From Halobacillus halophilus (GTDB lineage: Bacteria; Bacillota; Bacilli; Bacillales; Halobacillaceae): 64,000 nt of DNA. The stretch lies in the NCBI RefSeq assembly GCF_020171985.1, contig NZ_JAIVAL010000001.1, positions 124,001-188,000 on the forward strand, in the 5' to 3' direction. Position 1 is the first letter of the stretch, and each line of letters opens with the position of its first letter. Both the position numbers and the translations under genes were made by a program. Below are positions 35,958 through 45,578 of this stretch, piece after piece. The notes under the pieces were generated by a model. The model saw only the letters and a program-made list of their open reading frames with translations, searched no databases and was not told the DNA's origin.

Positions 35958-36734
35958 ATGCTGGATTCGATTAATCTAGCGGGCCTTCCCGCATTTTTAT
36001 TAATATTCATTCGAGTAACCTCCTTTTTTGTCACACTTCCGCTCTTTTCTTATCGCAATGTACCTAATCAGCATAAAGTTGGTTTTAGCTTCTTTATTGC
36101 ACTTCTAATGTATTTCACGCTTTCTGTCCCTGAGCTTGCTATTGATGAGGAATATTTTTTACTTTTATTCAAAGAGGCAGCTGTTGGTATAGCAGTAGGC
36201 TTATTAGCTTATATTGTCCTGGCAGCGATTCAAATTGCAGGTGGTTTTATTGATTTTCAAATGGGGTTCGCGATTGCTAATGTTATCGATCCGCAAACAG
36301 GAGCTCAAAGTCCTTTAATCGGCCAGTATTTTAATATTATTACTCTGCTGTTTATTTTGGCTGTCGATGGGCATCACCTGATGATTGAAGGAGTGTTTTA
36401 CAGCTACTCCCTGATTCCGATTGATCAATTGCTGCCACTTCAAGACGAAGCGTGGATTCAATTTGTAATTGAGACTTTCAACCAGATGTTTGTTATAGCT
36501 TTTTTAATGGCTGCTCCTATTGTAGGCTGTTTGTTTCTTGTAGATATTGCCCTTGGGATAGTAGCCCGGACGGTGCCTCAGCTAAACGTATTTGTAGTTG
36601 GTTTACCACTTAAAATATTCATAGCTCTCTCCGTTCTAGTAATAGCAATGACCTTTTATATGATGCTGATTGAACAATTATTTGAAACTATGCTTACTAC
36701 AATGCGTGGTTTAATGCAAATATTCGGAGGCTAG
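35958..36734 (+). CDS. fliR: Flagellar export gate protein FliR
   Basis: Polytopic membrane protein capping the FliPQR gate, 258 residues with about six membrane segments. Typical sequence includes VTSFFVTLPLFSYRNVPNQH, GGFIDFQMGFAIANVIDPQT and ARTVPQLNVFVVGLPLKIFI. It starts two bases after fliQ and ends six bases before flhB. Confidence 0.97.
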   Translation: MLDSINLAGLPAFLLIFIRVTSFFVTLPLFSYRNVPNQHKVGFSFFIALLMYFTLSVPELAIDEEYFLLLFKEAAVGIAVGLLAYIVLAAIQIAGGFIDFQMGFAIANVIDPQTGAQSPLIGQYFNIITLLFILAVDGHHLMIEGVFYSYSLIPIDQLLPLQDEAWIQFVIETFNQMFVIAFLMAAPIVGCLFLVDIALGIVARTVPQLNVFVVGLPLKIFIALSVLVIAMTFYMMLIEQLFETMLTTMRGLMQIFGG

Positions 36735-36740
36735 CTGCTT

Positions 36741-37826
36741 ATGCATTTCTTACATTTAGACCTGCAGTTCTTTGCTGCAGATGAAAAAACAGAAAAAGCC
36801 ACGCCTAAGAAAAGACAGGATAGCCGAAAAAAAGGCCAGGTCCCCAAAAGCCAGGATGTGAATACAGGTTTTCTTCTATTAATGGTATTTGGCGCCCTGT
36901 TTTTACTGGGCGGCCCAATGAAGTCAACCATGACCGGAATGTATGAACATGCGTTTCAAGAATATATCCACTGGAATGTAACTGAAATGCAAGTTCATAC
37001 GATTTTTGTTGAAATGACTTGGGAGATTAGTAAGGTTATTGCTCCCATAATGGCTGTGGCTGTTGTAGCAGGTGTAGCGTCTAATCTGTTACAGGTAGGC
37101 ATTATGTTTACTGGTGAACCATTAAAAGTGGATTTAAAAAAACTTGATCCAATTCAGGGAGCAAAAAAAATATTCTCTGCCCGTGCTCTCGTCGAATTGG
37201 TAAAGTCTTTGCTGAAAATTGCCATAGTGGGTTCTATAACTTTTGCAATTATCTGGGTTAACAAAGATGAAATGATGCTGATGTCCCAGAAATCCGTACA
37301 GGCAGCTCTTGCTTTTTTTGGTAACACTACTATTCTAATGGGACTTGCTTCAGCACTCGCCCTGCTTATTCTCTCCGTTATCGATTATACATATCAGCGC
37401 TACGATCATGAGAAAAATATACGGATGTCTAAAAAAGACATTAAAGATGAACACAAGAACATGGAAGGGGATCCGCAGTTTAAAGCAAAAATCAAAGAGA
37501 AGCAGCGGCAGATGTCGGCTTCCCGCATGATGAGTGAAGTCCCTGATGCGGATGTTGTCATCACGAACCCTACCCATTATGCAATTGCTGTAAAGTACAG
37601 GGAGGATCAGGGTGATGCGCCCTATGTTGTAGCTAAAGGGGTTGACTTTATCGCTTTAAAGATTAAAGAAGTAGCTAAAGCAAACAACGTAGTTACCGTG
37701 GAAAATCGTACCCTGGCAAGAGCTTTGTATAAAGACACTGAAATCGATCAGCCTATCGATGAGCAGTTCTACAAGGCAGTAGCAGAGATTCTTGCTTACG
37801 TGTATCAATTGGAGAAAAAAATTTAA
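36741..37826 (+). CDS. flhB: Flagellar export switch protein FlhB
   Basis: Export apparatus protein that switches substrate class after self-cleavage. Length is 361 residues. The N-terminus carries LQFFAADEKTEKATPKKRQD and four membrane segments, followed by the cytoplasmic domain. The cleavage motif NPTH begins at Asn276 (VVITNPTHYAIAVKY), so autocleavage should work. The tail after it aligns with the separate YlqH protein at 10479. AGGCTAGCTGCTT precedes the ATG, a weak ribosome binding site that hints at coupling to fliR. Confidence 0.98.
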   Translation: MHFLHLDLQFFAADEKTEKATPKKRQDSRKKGQVPKSQDVNTGFLLLMVFGALFLLGGPMKSTMTGMYEHAFQEYIHWNVTEMQVHTIFVEMTWEISKVIAPIMAVAVVAGVASNLLQVGIMFTGEPLKVDLKKLDPIQGAKKIFSARALVELVKSLLKIAIVGSITFAIIWVNKDEMMLMSQKSVQAALAFFGNTTILMGLASALALLILSVIDYTYQRYDHEKNIRMSKKDIKDEHKNMEGDPQFKAKIKEKQRQMSASRMMSEVPDADVVITNPTHYAIAVKYREDQGDAPYVVAKGVDFIALKIKEVAKANNVVTVENRTLARALYKDTEIDQPIDEQFYKAVAEILAYVYQLEKKI

Positions 37827-37844
37827 AGAAAAGGAGGTCCACTA

Positions 37845-39878
37845 ATGTCAGCAAGAGATTTATCCGTTTTATTAGGCGTGATCCTGATTATCGTTATGCT
37901 GGTTATTCCGCTTCCTGGGTGGCTCCTTAGTTTTTTTATTCTCATTAATATAACGCTTGCTCTAATTGTCATTCTAGTTTCAATGAATATGGAAGAAGCG
38001 CTCCAATTTGCTGTTTTTCCAACCCTGTTATTATTACTGACGTTATTTCGGCTTGGATTAAATGTGTCAACCACCCGTTCCATTCTGTCTGAAGCCGAAG
38101 CAGGGGGAGTCATAGCTACATTTGGAACTTTCGTTATCGGCGGAAATCCTTTGGTTGGATTTGTTGTCTTCGTCATTCTGGTGATTATTCAATTTCTTGT
38201 GATCACTAAGGGGGCAGAGCGTGTATCTGAAGTAGCCGCACGGTTTACTTTAGATGCTATGCCCGGAAAACAGATGAGTATAGATGCTGATTTGAATGCA
38301 GGTATGATTAATGAACATCAAGCTAAAGAGCGCAGAGAAAAAATTGAAAACGAGTCTGATTTTTATGGAGCGATGGACGGAGCAAGTAAATTTGTTAAAG
38401 GAGATGCAATAGCCGGGATTATCATTGTACTTATTAATATAGTTTTCGGTTTAATTATAGGAATGGTCCAGATGGGCATGTCCTTCAATGAAGCTATTGA
38501 TACCTATATGCGATTAACCGTCGGGGATGGTCTTGTCAGTCAAATACCTGCCCTGCTTATATCTACTGCTACCGGAATCGTAGTAACACGTGTAGCTTCT
38601 CAGGGTAATTTAAGTACAGATATAACTAGTCAGCTGCTCCGTTACCCTAAACTGCTATATATAGCTGCTGGAACAATTTTTCTATTAGGTTTAACTCCAA
38701 TTCCATTTTTGCTTACAACTCTCATAGCTTCCGTGTTAGGATTTGGGGCTTACTGGCTTTCTAGAGAAGTGGAGGAACCAGTTGAAAGTGAGCCTGAACA
38801 ACTGGATGAAACGGAAAGTGATCAAATGAAATCCCCCGAAAATGTGGTTAATTTAATAAGTATGGATCCGATTGAGTTCGAATTCGGGTATGCGCTTATT
38901 CCCATCGCTGATTCTAATCAGGGAGGGGATTTATTAGACCGGATCGTCATGATTCGAAGGCAGTTAGCCATTGAATTAGGAATTGTCATCCCTGTAGTAA
39001 GAATCAGAGACAATATCCAGCTGCATCCAAATGAATATCGGTTAAAGATAAAAGGAAATGAGACAGCACGTGGTGAGATTCTGCTTGACCATTATTTAGC
39101 CATGAGCCCTGGAGACGAAGATGAGGAGTTAGAAGGAATCGAAACGCAGGAACCTGCCTTCGGTTTACCGGCCAAATGGATTACTGAGGATCAAAAAGAT
39201 GAAGCTGAATTATCTGGATACACCGTAGTTGATCCTCCATCTATTGTATCCACTCATATTACTGAGGTTATAAAACAGCATGCCCATTCTCTCCTTGGAC
39301 GTCAAGAAACACAGCAGTTGATTGATCATTTGAAAGAATCCTATCCAATTCTGGTTGCCGAAGTTACACCAGAGCCTTTATCAGTTGGCGATGTCCAAAA
39401 GGTATTGGCAAAGCTTTTGCGTGAGAACGTGTCCATTAATAATTTACCCGTGATTTTCGAAACGCTGGCTGACTTCGGCAGAATGACAACCGATACGGAT
39501 CTGCTTGCTGAATATGCGAGACAATCATTAGCTGCTCAGCTCACCCGTCAATATATGAAAGAAGACCAAAGTGTTAAAGTCATCACCGTATCCGGTAAGG
39601 TAGAGAAAATAATTGCAGACAACATTCAACAAACAGAACATGGCAGTTATCTGGCACTGGATCCAGAAAGTCAGCAGTCTATTATTAGTGCCGTGGCAGC
39701 TCAGGTTGAACAAGTTTCACTTCAGGAAGAAACAGCGGTTTTGCTGTGTTCGCCGGCTGTTCGCATGTACATCAAACAGCTGCTGGAACGATTCTTACCA
39801 CAAGTAGTTGTATTATCTTATAACGAATTAGAACCAACCGTTGAAGTTCAAAGTGTAGGAGTAGTGAATGTCGCATGA
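37845..39878 (+). CDS. flhA: Flagellar export protein FlhA
   Basis: Largest export gate component, 677 residues. The N-terminal half has eight membrane segments with the FHIPEP-family stretches VSTTRSILSEAEAGGVIATF, RFTLDAMPGKQMSIDADLNA and GDAIAGIIIVLINIVFGLII. The C-terminal cytoplasmic domain forms the nonameric ring that docks chaperones. AAAGGAGGT precedes the ATG. Its stop overlaps flhF in ATGA. Confidence 0.98.
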   Translation: MSARDLSVLLGVILIIVMLVIPLPGWLLSFFILINITLALIVILVSMNMEEALQFAVFPTLLLLLTLFRLGLNVSTTRSILSEAEAGGVIATFGTFVIGGNPLVGFVVFVILVIIQFLVITKGAERVSEVAARFTLDAMPGKQMSIDADLNAGMINEHQAKERREKIENESDFYGAMDGASKFVKGDAIAGIIIVLINIVFGLIIGMVQMGMSFNEAIDTYMRLTVGDGLVSQIPALLISTATGIVVTRVASQGNLSTDITSQLLRYPKLLYIAAGTIFLLGLTPIPFLLTTLIASVLGFGAYWLSREVEEPVESEPEQLDETESDQMKSPENVVNLISMDPIEFEFGYALIPIADSNQGGDLLDRIVMIRRQLAIELGIVIPVVRIRDNIQLHPNEYRLKIKGNETARGEILLDHYLAMSPGDEDEELEGIETQEPAFGLPAKWITEDQKDEAELSGYTVVDPPSIVSTHITEVIKQHAHSLLGRQETQQLIDHLKESYPILVAEVTPEPLSVGDVQKVLAKLLRENVSINNLPVIFETLADFGRMTTDTDLLAEYARQSLAAQLTRQYMKEDQSVKVITVSGKVEKIIADNIQQTEHGSYLALDPESQQSIISAVAAQVEQVSLQEETAVLLCSPAVRMYIKQLLERFLPQVVVLSYNELEPTVEVQSVGVVNVA

Positions 39879-40984
39879 AGGTGAAAAAGTTTCAGGCTGT
39901 TACCATGGCGGACGTCATGAAAAAGGTGAAAAGTGAATTAGGAACCGAAGCGGTGGTTTTGAATACAAAAACCGTAAAAGCAAGGGGATTATTCAGAAGA
40001 TTCAAGAAGGATCTTATTGAAGTTATTGCAGCCGTAGATCCGCCCGCACCGGTCCAGAGGAAGGTGAAGTCTTCCAAAAGCACGAAGGCATTAAGCTCTA
40101 ATGAATCGGCACCATTATCAAATGAAGCGATTATGAACGAGTTGAGGCAGCTCCGCTCGATGATGGAATCTAAGAATGACCACTCACCGGGTACTGGTAA
40201 GTTCTCAGCCTGGTATGAACATCTAATTGCGCAAGAACTAGATCCTGATCTTGCTAGAAGTATTGTGCAGAGTATCGACCAGAAAAAATGGCCCGACAAT
40301 ACAGGTCAAAAGGAAGGGATGGAAAGGTTATTAACGGCCCAGATCAAAAAGCATCTGAATCCATATCCTTTTGGACATAAACATTTGAGTAATACATTTG
40401 TGCATTTAGTAGGACCTACCGGGGTTGGAAAAACAACAACTGCAGCTAAATTAGCGGCGGATGCTGTTTTGAATCAAAAATTAAACGTTGCCTTTATTAC
40501 CACGGATACATACCGGATTGCGGCAATTGATCAATTGAAAACCTATGCGAAAATACTGAACGTTCCGCTTGAAGTAGCTTACAACCTCGAAGACTATGAA
40601 CAAGCAATAGAAAAGTATAAAGATTTTGATCTTGTATTAGTGGATACTGCAGGGCGTAATTACTTGCAGACATCTTATATCGAAGAATTAAACCAGCTAC
40701 TAAAATTTGATGATACTTCCGAAACTTTTTTAGTATTATCGCTAACAAGTAAATATCCTGATATGAATAGCATTTATGAGAAGTTTCAGGATATTCCAAT
40801 TAGCAAAATAATTTTTACAAAAGAGGACGAAACCTCTACGTATGGAAGTGCAATTAACTTGTTGGTTCGCCACAAACTTGGTGTTGCTTACTTAACGAAT
40901 GGGCAAAATGTTCCAGACGACATTGAAGAAGCTTCGCCTGAGATTATGGCTCGGAAAGTTACAGAGGGATACCCTCATGCATGA
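39875..40984 (+). CDS. flhF: Flagellar placement GTPase FlhF
   Basis: SRP-type GTPase that positions new flagella, 369 residues. An N-terminal B domain precedes the N and G domains. G1 is [16 protein letters not shown], then TDTYRIAAIDQLKTYAKIL, G3 VDTAGRNYL, and G4 FTKEDETSTYG, where the common TKLD reads TKED. Its start overlaps the flhA stop and its stop overlaps the flhG start, so the three genes are coupled. All GTPase motifs look functional. Confidence 0.96.
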   Translation: MKVKKFQAVTMADVMKKVKSELGTEAVVLNTKTVKARGLFRRFKKDLIEVIAAVDPPAPVQRKVKSSKSTKALSSNESAPLSNEAIMNELRQLRSMMESKNDHSPGTGKFSAWYEHLIAQELDPDLARSIVQSIDQKKWPDNTGQKEGMERLLTAQIKKHLNPYPFGHKHLSNTFVHLVGPTGVGKTTTAAKLAADAVLNQKLNVAFITTDTYRIAAIDQLKTYAKILNVPLEVAYNLEDYEQAIEKYKDFDLVLVDTAGRNYLQTSYIEELNQLLKFDDTSETFLVLSLTSKYPDMNSIYEKFQDIPISKIIFTKEDETSTYGSAINLLVRHKLGVAYLTNGQNVPDDIEEASPEIMARKVTEGYPHA

Positions 40985-41864
40985 CCAAGCTGAACAATTA
41001 AGGCTGCGTATGATGGGGAACCGGGCTGTGGATTCTAAAGCACGGACCATTGCTATTGCAAGCGGAATAGAAGGAGAAGGAAAATCCACCTTCGTTGTTA
41101 ACTTTGGCATTAAACTTATGGAACAGAATAATCGTGTCTTAATTTTTGATTTAGATGCTGGTAAGAGGACAATAAGCCGATTATTAGAAGTCTGTGCTTC
41201 ACACTCATTGGTCCATCTTTTTTCTGGAGGAAAAACCATTCATGATATTATCGAGCAGTCTCCATCATCTTTATCTTATCTCGCCGGAGGGACTGGGTTC
41301 GAAATGTTTTCAAAGCTTGATGAATGGAAGTTTCAATATTTTCAATCTCAGTTTGAAGAGTTAAACAGGAGCTATGATTACATTCTATTTAATATGAGCT
41401 CAAGTGTAGAGGAGAATTGCACAGGATTTATGACTTCTGTTCATGAAGCAATTATTGTAACTACACTATCTTCCGCTTCCATTACACGGGCATATAGACT
41501 TGTTAAAGGTTTACTAACCAAGGAAAAGAAGTTTCCGATTTCGATACTCCATAATCGTTTGTCTATGGAAAGGAAGAAGGAAGATACGATCTTCCGTCTT
41601 CAAGAAGTCATTCACCGTCAGTTTAAGACTCAAGTTCAATATTTAGGGTCCATACCTGAGGATCGTGCAGTTATCCAATCAATAATTCAAAGGAAACCTT
41701 TTACGATTCAGTTTCCTGATGCTCAGGCAAGTAAAGCTATTAGTATTATAGTTTGTCACTTTATTAAACTATCTGAAAATACACTTGCCCCTCAAGAATT
41801 TGTATGTAAATTGAGAAGGTTGATTAGTGAAGAGCAAGACGATGAAAAAATAAAAGTTAGGTAG
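40977..41864 (+). CDS. flhG: FlhG/YlxH-like protein with eroded ATPase site
   Basis: MinD/ParA-type partner of FlhF that sets flagellar number and pattern, 295 residues. The start is ATG 40977, overlapping the flhF stop by eight bases. The N-terminal FlhF-activating helix HDQAEQLRLRM (DQAxxLR) is intact. The deviant Walker A reads GIEGEGKST: Lys36 is kept, but the signature lysine of KGGxGKS is Ile31. The switch segment that should read IDTGAG reads FNMSSS, losing its Asp. ATP-driven dimerisation is therefore doubtful. cheB, the usual next gene, is absent. Confidence 0.92.
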   Translation: MHDQAEQLRLRMMGNRAVDSKARTIAIASGIEGEGKSTFVVNFGIKLMEQNNRVLIFDLDAGKRTISRLLEVCASHSLVHLFSGGKTIHDIIEQSPSSLSYLAGGTGFEMFSKLDEWKFQYFQSQFEELNRSYDYILFNMSSSVEENCTGFMTSVHEAIIVTTLSSASITRAYRLVKGLLTKEKKFPISILHNRLSMERKKEDTIFRLQEVIHRQFKTQVQYLGSIPEDRAVIQSIIQRKPFTIQFPDAQASKAISIIVCHFIKLSENTLAPQEFVCKLRRLISEEQDDEKIKVR

Positions 41865-41956
41865 TGGATATTCGGTATTTGTGAGGTCTTTATTCCTTTG
41901 TCATAAATTGGCAGTAGTATAATAAAAGCTCTTAGATTAAAGAGGGGGGAAGATAA

Positions 41957-43969
41957 ATGGATAATAACCCATACCTAGAAGTTTTTATAGATGAAAGTAA
42001 AGAGCATCTTCAATCGATGAATGATTATCTATTATGGTTAGAGAAAAACCCTGAAGATTTGTCCATCGTTAATGAAATATTCAGATCGGCTCATACTCTG
42101 AAAGGTATGTCAGCCACAATGGGGTATCAGGATCTATCTAAGTTAACTCATCAGATGGAAAACGTTCTGGATGGGGTGCGTAATGAACGAATTAAAGTAG
42201 ATGCTGAGATGTTAGATATCGTATTCGACTCAGTGGATGATTTAGAAGCGATGGTTATGGATATAGCAACTGGTGGAGCTGGAAATAGAGAGGTTAAACA
42301 GGTTGTGAAGATGCTCGAAGGTATTGAAACAGGTGAAGAATCGACAACTTTTGCTTTGGAACCAGACCATACGGCGAACACATCGGTAAGTTTATCTATA
42401 GACGAATTTACCCGGACCATTTTAGAGCAGTCTAAAGAGCAAGGTCAGCAAAATTATCGGGTCGAAGTTACTTTAAGAGAGAATTGCCTATTGAAGGCAG
42501 CTCGAGTCTATATGGTTTTTGAGGTGCTTGAACAATTAGGAGAAGTTATTCTTTCTGTACCAACTGTGGAGCAGTTGGAGAACGAAGAATTTGAACAAAG
42601 TTTTATAGTTCTATTAGTGACAACTTCCGACATGGAAGAAGTAGAAAAAAAGATACATAAAGTTTCGGAAATAGATAGAGTTGCGGTCGCTGAATTCCTG
42701 ATTGATTCACGCTCAACTGAATTATCCTCTCCGGAAGAGAATAACTCCTCAGAACTTGTGAGCAACAACAGGAAATCTGAAGAGGAAACAGCTTCAGAAA
42801 AAACAAACCATAAGCAGACTGGTAATAAAACGATCCGTATAAATATAGATCGTTTGGATGCACTGATGAACTTGTTCGAGGAACTTGTGATTGATAAAGG
42901 AAGACTGGAACAAATTTCTAGTGAATTGAATGATGCTGCCCTTCAGGAAACAGTGGAACACATGTCGAGGATTTCAGGAGATTTGCAAAGCATTATTCTT
43001 AATATGAGGATGGTGCCGATGGAACAAGTGTTTAACCGGTTCCCTCGTATGGTGCGGCAGCTTTCAAGAGATCTAAATAAACAAGTAAGCTTGAGTATAG
43101 TTGGGGCAGAAACAGAACTTGATCGAACGGTTATCGATGAAATTGGAGATCCTCTTGTTCATTTAATTCGCAATGCTCTTGATCATGGAATAGAAAGTCC
43201 AGATGAAAGAGAAAGAAAAGGAAAAAATCCTTCTGGGAAACTGGAGTTGAAAGCTTTTCATAGCGGCAACCATGTGTATATAGAGATAGCAGATGACGGT
43301 GCAGGGATTAACCGGGATAAGGTCATTCGAAAGGCAGTAAGTAACCACGTCGTTACTGAAAACCAATCCCTAAACATGAGCAATAATCAGGTTTATGAAT
43401 TAATAATGGAAAGTGGATTTTCGACCGCCGATGAAGTTTCTGATGTTTCCGGCCGAGGGGTGGGAATGGACGTAGTTAAAAGTACGATCGAATCGCTGGG
43501 TGGTACCATTACGATAGATTCTGAACTTGACCGTGGCAGTACTTTTTCCGTGCAGCTTCCTCTTACCCTATCCATTATATCTGTCATGCTTGTAGAAGTT
43601 CAGAAGGAGAAGTTTGCGATTCCAATTAGTTCGATAATGGAGACGGCTATTGTTAAGAAAGAAGATGTTATGTCAGCTCATAGAAAACAAGTGATCGACT
43701 TTAGAGGGAAAGTAGTTCCACTTGTCTTTTTAAAAGAGGTGTTAGAAGTACCTTCATCACATCAAGAAGATGAATATTTCTCTCTGGTGATTATTAGGGA
43801 GAAAGATAAAATGGCAGGACTTGTAGTAGATTCATTTATTGGACAGCAAGAAGTCGTTTTAAAATCTCTTGGTAATTATTTGAGCGGGACCTACGCGATT
43901 TCAGGAGCTACCATCTTAGGGGACGGGCAAGTAGCGTTAATTCTTGATAGTCATGCACTTATTCATTAG
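41957..43969 (+). CDS. cheA: Chemotaxis histidine kinase CheA
   Basis: Receptor-coupled kinase that phosphorylates CheY, 670 residues. P1 carries His46 in RSAHTLKGMSATMGY. P2 (about residues 150-250) is a less conserved docking domain. P3 dimerisation is followed by the ATPase domain with N box VHLIRNALDHGIESP, G1 EIADDGAGINRDKV and G2 DVSGRGVGMDVVKS. The CheW-like P5 ends the protein. AGAGGGGGGA precedes the ATG. A 92-base gap with a TATAAT but no good -35 separates it from flhG. Confidence 0.98.
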   Translation: MDNNPYLEVFIDESKEHLQSMNDYLLWLEKNPEDLSIVNEIFRSAHTLKGMSATMGYQDLSKLTHQMENVLDGVRNERIKVDAEMLDIVFDSVDDLEAMVMDIATGGAGNREVKQVVKMLEGIETGEESTTFALEPDHTANTSVSLSIDEFTRTILEQSKEQGQQNYRVEVTLRENCLLKAARVYMVFEVLEQLGEVILSVPTVEQLENEEFEQSFIVLLVTTSDMEEVEKKIHKVSEIDRVAVAEFLIDSRSTELSSPEENNSSELVSNNRKSEEETASEKTNHKQTGNKTIRINIDRLDALMNLFEELVIDKGRLEQISSELNDAALQETVEHMSRISGDLQSIILNMRMVPMEQVFNRFPRMVRQLSRDLNKQVSLSIVGAETELDRTVIDEIGDPLVHLIRNALDHGIESPDERERKGKNPSGKLELKAFHSGNHVYIEIADDGAGINRDKVIRKAVSNHVVTENQSLNMSNNQVYELIMESGFSTADEVSDVSGRGVGMDVVKSTIESLGGTITIDSELDRGSTFSVQLPLTLSIISVMLVEVQKEKFAIPISSIMETAIVKKEDVMSAHRKQVIDFRGKVVPLVFLKEVLEVPSSHQEDEYFSLVIIREKDKMAGLVVDSFIGQQEVVLKSLGNYLSGTYAISGATILGDGQVALILDSHALIH

Positions 43970-43982
43970 AGGAGGAATGAGA

Positions 43983-44450
43983 ATGGAAGAACGGAATTCG
44001 TTTTTAAAGGTAATTGTCTTTCAGTTAAATGGGAAAGAATATACAATTCCTGTTCATCAAGTAGGTTCCATTGAGAGGGTCATGCCGATTACCAGGGTTC
44101 CTGGAACGGCTCCGTTTGTAAAAGGAGTGATTAACTTAAGAGGGATAGTTACTCCAATAGTAGACCTGCGTGAAAGATTAGGAATAGACGCTGCCAGAGT
44201 AAATGAGCAAACCAGGATTATTACAGCCAAAGTAGCTGATATGGCTGTTGGATTAATCGTGGATGGAGCTAATGACCTTCTCGACATCAACAAAGAAGTA
44301 ATTGAACCTTCTCCTGAAGCGGTAGGAACTGAAAATTTAGAAGTTGTACAGGGAGTCGTCCACCTTGAACGAAGGTTGCTGGTTCTTTTGAATCTTGAAA
44401 AGGTGCTGTCTATTGATGATGTAGATGACCTGAAAAAGGTAAAACTATGA
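43983..44450 (+). CDS. cheW: Chemotaxis coupling protein CheW
   Basis: Links receptors to CheA. ATG 43983 lies seven bases after GGAGG and is preferred over ATG 43977, which is one base from it. The 155 residues form a single CheW domain: VFQLNGKEYTIPVHQVGSIE, FVKGVINLRGIVTPIVDLRE and VVQGVVHLERRLLVLLNLEK. Its stop overlaps cheC in ATGA. Confidence 0.97.
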   Translation: MEERNSFLKVIVFQLNGKEYTIPVHQVGSIERVMPITRVPGTAPFVKGVINLRGIVTPIVDLRERLGIDAARVNEQTRIITAKVADMAVGLIVDGANDLLDINKEVIEPSPEAVGTENLEVVQGVVHLERRLLVLLNLEKVLSIDDVDDLKKVKL

Positions 44451-45088
44451 CATTCAGTGATCAATTCTCAGATGTTCAATTAGACGTACTGAAGGAAGTG
44501 GGCAACATCGGAGCTGGACACGCGGCTACTGCTCTTTCTCATTTACTTGAACGTAAAATCGAAATGTTTGTGCCCTCAGTTCAATTGGCAGACTTTGACG
44601 AAGTGGTGGAACTTTCTGGGAGTGCAGAAGAGGTTGTTGTCAGTGTGTTTTTAAAAATAGAAGGCGATGCGCCAGGAGGAATGTTTTTCATTCTGCCTCC
44701 CGTTCAAGCTGAACGTTTTGTGAGAATCATGACTGGAGATGACTCTTTTACTATTCATCATTCTGACTCTATGGAAATTGGTGTATCAGCTCTTAAAGAA
44801 TTAGGGAATATTCTATCTGGATCTTACCTTACAGCCTTAGCAGATTTCACGCAATTGACGCTTTACCCCTCTGTTCCTTCACTAAATATAGATATGGCAG
44901 GCGCTATCTTAAGTTTTGGGTTACTGGAACTATCAGTAGTCAGTGATCAGGGCATTGTAATCGAGACTTGTCTGAGAGACCCATCTGATGAGACTAAAGA
45001 ATCTGTAGAAGGGCACTTCTTCTTATTTCCGGACCCTGATTCATATGGTACGTTGTTTAAAGCCCTTGGAGTATCAGCTTATGACTAA
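44447..45088 (+). CDS. cheC: CheY-P phosphatase CheC
   Basis: Dephosphorylates CheY-P and partners CheD, 213 residues. Both half-sites are present: LDVLKEVGNIGAGHAATALS and IGVSALKELGNILSGSYLTA, each with the Glu and Asn pair. ATG 44447 overlaps the cheW stop. The end overlaps cheD. In B. subtilis the CheC-CheD-CheYp loop is one of three adaptation systems; it seems complete here although cheB is missing. Confidence 0.96.
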   Translation: MTFSDQFSDVQLDVLKEVGNIGAGHAATALSHLLERKIEMFVPSVQLADFDEVVELSGSAEEVVVSVFLKIEGDAPGGMFFILPPVQAERFVRIMTGDDSFTIHHSDSMEIGVSALKELGNILSGSYLTALADFTQLTLYPSVPSLNIDMAGAILSFGLLELSVVSDQGIVIETCLRDPSDETKESVEGHFFLFPDPDSYGTLFKALGVSAYD

Positions 45089-45578
45089 GATGATCCAAAT
45101 GATTAAAGTGGGAATTGCTGATCTAAAAGTAACAAAAAGCTCAGAAAAACTTCGCACCTCAGGGCTCGGTTCGTGCGTAGGTATCGTACTCTATGATGGA
45201 TCCCTTCAGGCTGCAGGCATGGCTCATATTATGCTTCCTGATTCTTCATTAGCCAGAAAGGGAGAGTTTAATCGATCTAAATATGCGGATACAGCTATAG
45301 AAGATCTTTTTATTAAATTACGTCGAGCAGGGGCTGACAGCTTTCGGTTAAAAGCAAAAATTGCAGGAGGAGCCCAAATGTTTCAATTTACACCTGCAAG
45401 TGAAATGATGAGGATAGGTCCCAGGAATGTTGAGGCTGTAACGAAAAAGCTTACAAGTTTGCGTATACCTATCGAAGCTCAGGATGTAGGAGGACAAAGT
45501 GGCAGAACCATTGAATTTAATCCACTTACTTCAAATCTTCATATAAAAACAGTTAATAAGGAAGAAATAATTATTTAA
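45081..45578 (+). CDS. cheD: Chemoreceptor glutamine deamidase CheD
   Basis: Deamidates receptor glutamines and stimulates CheC, 165 residues. The catalytic Cys32 lies in TSGLGSCVGIVLYD and His49 in AAGMAHIMLPDS, with a Thr in the expected downstream segment. Start ATG 45081 is ten bases after GGAG and overlaps cheC by eight bases; ATG 45090 is an alternative. It is the last gene of the continuous fla/che run, with a 305-base spacer before sigD. Confidence 0.95.
   Translation: MTKMIQMIKVGIADLKVTKSSEKLRTSGLGSCVGIVLYDGSLQAAGMAHIMLPDSSLARKGEFNRSKYADTAIEDLFIKLRRAGADSFRLKAKIAGGAQMFQFTPASEMMRIGPRNVEAVTKKLTSLRIPIEAQDVGGQSGRTIEFNPLTSNLHIKTVNKEEIII

Noticed and set aside
40899-40976. Upstream in-frame extension of flhG
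   Set aside because: It lies wholly inside flhF, and the conserved DQAxxLR helix begins right after ATG 40977.
41899-41923. Promoter before cheA (TTGTCA and TATAAT)
   Set aside because: The spacing is only 14 bases and no better -35 exists at 17, so it is not called as a promoter.
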